The notes under the pieces: generated by a model | What the model saw: the letters and a program-made list of their open reading frames with translations, nothing else | What the model was told of the DNA's origin: nothing | The model's database searches: none | Shown: piece by piece, positions 62,423 through 64,000 of the stretch | Layout: every line of letters starts with the position of its first letter | Position numbering within the stretch: the first letter of the stretch is position 1 | Position numbers and translations under genes: made by a program | Assembly: GCA_020627685.1 (NCBI GenBank) | Contig: JAHDGK010000025.1 | Span: forward strand, 1 to 64,000 | Direction of reading: 5' to 3' | Source: Granulosicoccus sp. | GTDB taxonomy: Bacteria; Pseudomonadota; Gammaproteobacteria; Granulosicoccales; Granulosicoccaceae | DNA length: 64,000 nucleotides

Positions 62423-62924
62423 ACTGATTCTCTCTGCAAATAGTTGTTAGTACACTAGGTTTGAGGCGCTCTGGAGAAATAGTTCCCTTGTCTGCAGCAG
62501 ACCTTGATTACTCTCCGATTTTCAGGAGAATAAACAGGGAATTCACTATCCAGAGACAGCTAACACTAGCAATTATTGAGCACGCATTTGCCAATCAACG
62601 CATTTCCAGCTATTTACTTTAGTAGCTATTTGATGAAGCTGATCAAGTTAGATAGTCATTCGTGTAGTTTGGTTGGCCCGATTCCTGAATCTGTCGGTTC
62701 AAATAGGGCGCAAGATTGGCCTGTTTCTTTACATCTAAGGCATTCGATATCCAGTGGAAGTCCTTCAAGGAAATCAATCAGATCCCAAACACTCCAGGCG
62801 TCGTTCCGATGCAATCTCACTAGGCGATAGTCGCGCTTTAGACTGGGGTTCTCTGGATTCTGATATATCGCTGTATCCGCACTCCCCTCTAGCATTTACC
62901 GATGTTTTTTCATCAGAGGGTGGT
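62423..62924. other. Intergenic region between msrP and the right-edge gene
   Basis: This ~500-bp divergent region must hold the msrPQ promoter and that of the right-edge gene, but I see no convincing pair of promoter hexamers. From 62739 the plus-strand reading frame of the next gene is already open, with a possible GTG start at 62754, so its last ~170 bp may be coding. The rest shows only short weak stems. Confidence 0.4.
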
Positions 62925-64000
62925 GTGCTCGATTTAATACCGAGCGAACCTCAATCGTCCTCTGACAACAGTGAATCGTTAAATCGTCGAAAAAGCGATG
63001 CTAATGAAGTCGCAGATTCGAAGCGCCCTGTTCGTAGACGGTCGAATCTTCTGACGCGTCACAGCGGCGAAGACCTCATGCGACAGTGCAAAAAGAATCT
63101 GGTTGAGAATGCACTGATCAAGACTAAAGGCGACAGACAGTTATATCTTGCAGCTGGATTTATAAGCTGGCAAGACAGTACGGATGCCGAAGGCGAGCGC
63201 CGTCACGCACCGATCCTACTCTTCCCGGCTCTGCTCGTGAGAGTCCCCGAGGAAAGCCGCTATGAACTTAGAATTGCCGGTGATACCCCAGAATTTAATT
63301 TAGCGTTTGCCGAACACGCAGAACAACGTTATGAAGTGAGCATCCCTGAGTACGAAGCACAAATGCCACTCAGCGATTACTTTGCAAATGTTGCTCAATC
63401 TATTCGGCACTCAAAAATTCTTGAACTCGAGTTTGATATTGCGCTGGGCAGCGCTTCCCTGCTGCATCAAGAAACCAGCCGCCCGACCAAAGTCGATTTA
63501 CCCGATGTGCCAGCAAATTTTGATATCGGCCTTGCCATGAGCATTGCCAACAATAAAAGCTTGATGCAACTGAACGCAGTATTGCAACTGATACCCAACT
63601 ACAGCCCGGCAACAGCCGAGCTACACACGCTCCCACACACTGAAAGTGCAGCCAACTTACGAAAGTATGCTGCAAAACTTGCCGCCGAAGGACTAGACCA
63701 CGTTGAGTTCAGGCAGCTGATTGCTCTACCTGCAATGATCACTAAATGGGTGAACTCGGTACGCGAGGGTTTAAACACAGATGCAATCAGTCAGCATCTT
63801 GATATCTCACAAATGACTGCACGCGAACTTATACGCCTGTCTAGCATTATTGAGTTAATTGATAAAGCACCCTCTTCGCTAGATCAATTAGGCCATGGTG
63901 ATTTATGCTATTCGAACAGTACGTTGTTGCTAAGACGCGCAGAACATCAATCAAAGCTTATTGAAGATGAACTTGCCGCCTTACAGGAGCATTTTGTACT
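62925..64000 (+). CDS. Large DUF4011-like protein, N-terminal part (partial)
   Basis: The frame is open from 62739 to the right edge with no stop. I place the start at GTG 62925 because GAGG lies 5 nt upstream; an upstream GTG at 62754 would add a low-complexity segment but has no ribosome site. After a charged, Ser-rich linker, the segment LYLAAGFISWQDS followed by RRHAPILLFPALLVRVPEES and DTPEFNLAFAEH resembles the DUF4011 domain that opens very large helicase-type proteins. Those proteins usually continue with a superfamily 1 helicase and sometimes a Vsr-like nuclease and DUF3320, but that part lies outside the window. Confidence 0.6.
   Translation, partial: MLDLIPSEPQSSSDNSESLNRRKSDANEVADSKRPVRRRSNLLTRHSGEDLMRQCKKNLVENALIKTKGDRQLYLAAGFISWQDSTDAEGERRHAPILLFPALLVRVPEESRYELRIAGDTPEFNLAFAEHAEQRYEVSIPEYEAQMPLSDYFANVAQSIRHSKILELEFDIALGSASLLHQETSRPTKVDLPDVPANFDIGLAMSIANNKSLMQLNAVLQLIPNYSPATAELHTLPHTESAANLRKYAAKLAAEGLDHVEFRQLIALPAMITKWVNSVREGLNTDAISQHLDISQMTARELIRLSSIIELIDKAPSSLDQLGHGDLCYSNSTLLLRRAEHQSKLIEDELAALQEHFV

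Noticed and set aside
62656-62895. A 79-residue minus-strand reading frame upstream of the right-edge gene
   Set aside because: It has no ribosome site and overlaps the plus-strand frame that is open from 62739 to the window edge. The protein matches no family I recognise.

Overview
The window is a chromosomal stretch of a gammaproteobacterium, probably a marine or saline heterotroph. The class call rests on gene order: rnhB-dnaE-accA-tilS-pyrG-kdsA-eno-ftsB-ispD-ispF, smc-zipA-ligA, fabD-fabG-acpP-fabF-mltG-tmk-holB-pilZ, and ndk-rlmN-pilW-hisS-yfgM-bamB-der are all gammaproteobacterial arrangements. The marine guess is weaker and rests on a BCCT osmolyte transporter, an SbtA-type bicarbonate transporter and amino-acid-derivative catabolic enzymes. 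Base composition looks close to 50% GC throughout. I see no rRNA, tRNA, CRISPR array, prophage or transposase gene.

Layout. 1-3.7 kb: a MocR-type regulator cut by the left edge, a small DUF1127-like protein and a BCCT transporter, the last two convergent on a bidirectional terminator. 3.9-17.0 kb: a long minus-strand housekeeping block (MTI phosphorylase, isoprenoid precursors, FtsB, enolase, KdsA, CTP synthase, TilS, AccA, DnaE, RNase HII). 17.1-34.5 kb: the accessory region. It holds two SDR enzymes, an M24 hydrolase next to a EutA-like racemase-family enzyme, a tightly coupled MoxR/VWA/DUF1989 operon, an M20 peptidase, a PepSY/ferric-reductase pair, an sbtA-sbtB pair, a fructosamine kinase, a four-gene plus-strand run (phosphatase, CDGSH protein, CoA transferase, acetyltransferase), a double SnoaL protein and an M32 carboxypeptidase. 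34.5-49.5 kb: a SET-domain protein, then PilZ, DNA polymerase delta', Tmk, MltG, fatty-acid synthesis, DapB, LigA, ZipA and SMC. 49.6-62.4 kb: CysZ, an M23 peptidase, der-bamB-yfgM-hisS, pilW-rlmN-ndk, a proteasome-like hydrolase, NrdR, malate dehydrogenase and the MsrPQ methionine sulfoxide repair system. 62.9-64 kb: the start of a large DUF4011-like protein, cut by the right edge.

The least ordinary part is 17.9-24.5 kb. MoxR, VWA and DUF1989 genes overlap by 4 bp each and look like one translational unit. The intergenic region between MoxR and the divergent M20 peptidase is a 284-bp segment with 14-bp perfect (about 40-bp imperfect) terminal inverted repeats. Each end carries an outward-facing -10-like hexamer at the same distance from the element's tip, so this looks like a small non-autonomous mobile element that replaced the promoters and possibly the ribosome-binding site of its neighbours. 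Other points worth attention are the proteasome homologue with a predicted N-terminal serine nucleophile and a TTG start, the sbtAB pair without visible carbon-fixation genes, and fatty-acid and hisS clusters that lack some usual members.

Several starts are placed at internal or non-ATG codons because of Shine-Dalgarno sequences or family alignment. These include the BCCT transporter, pyrG, the CoA transferase, the M32 peptidase, holB, acpP, ligA, der and nrdR. All functional calls come from reading translated sequence and motifs; no database search was run.
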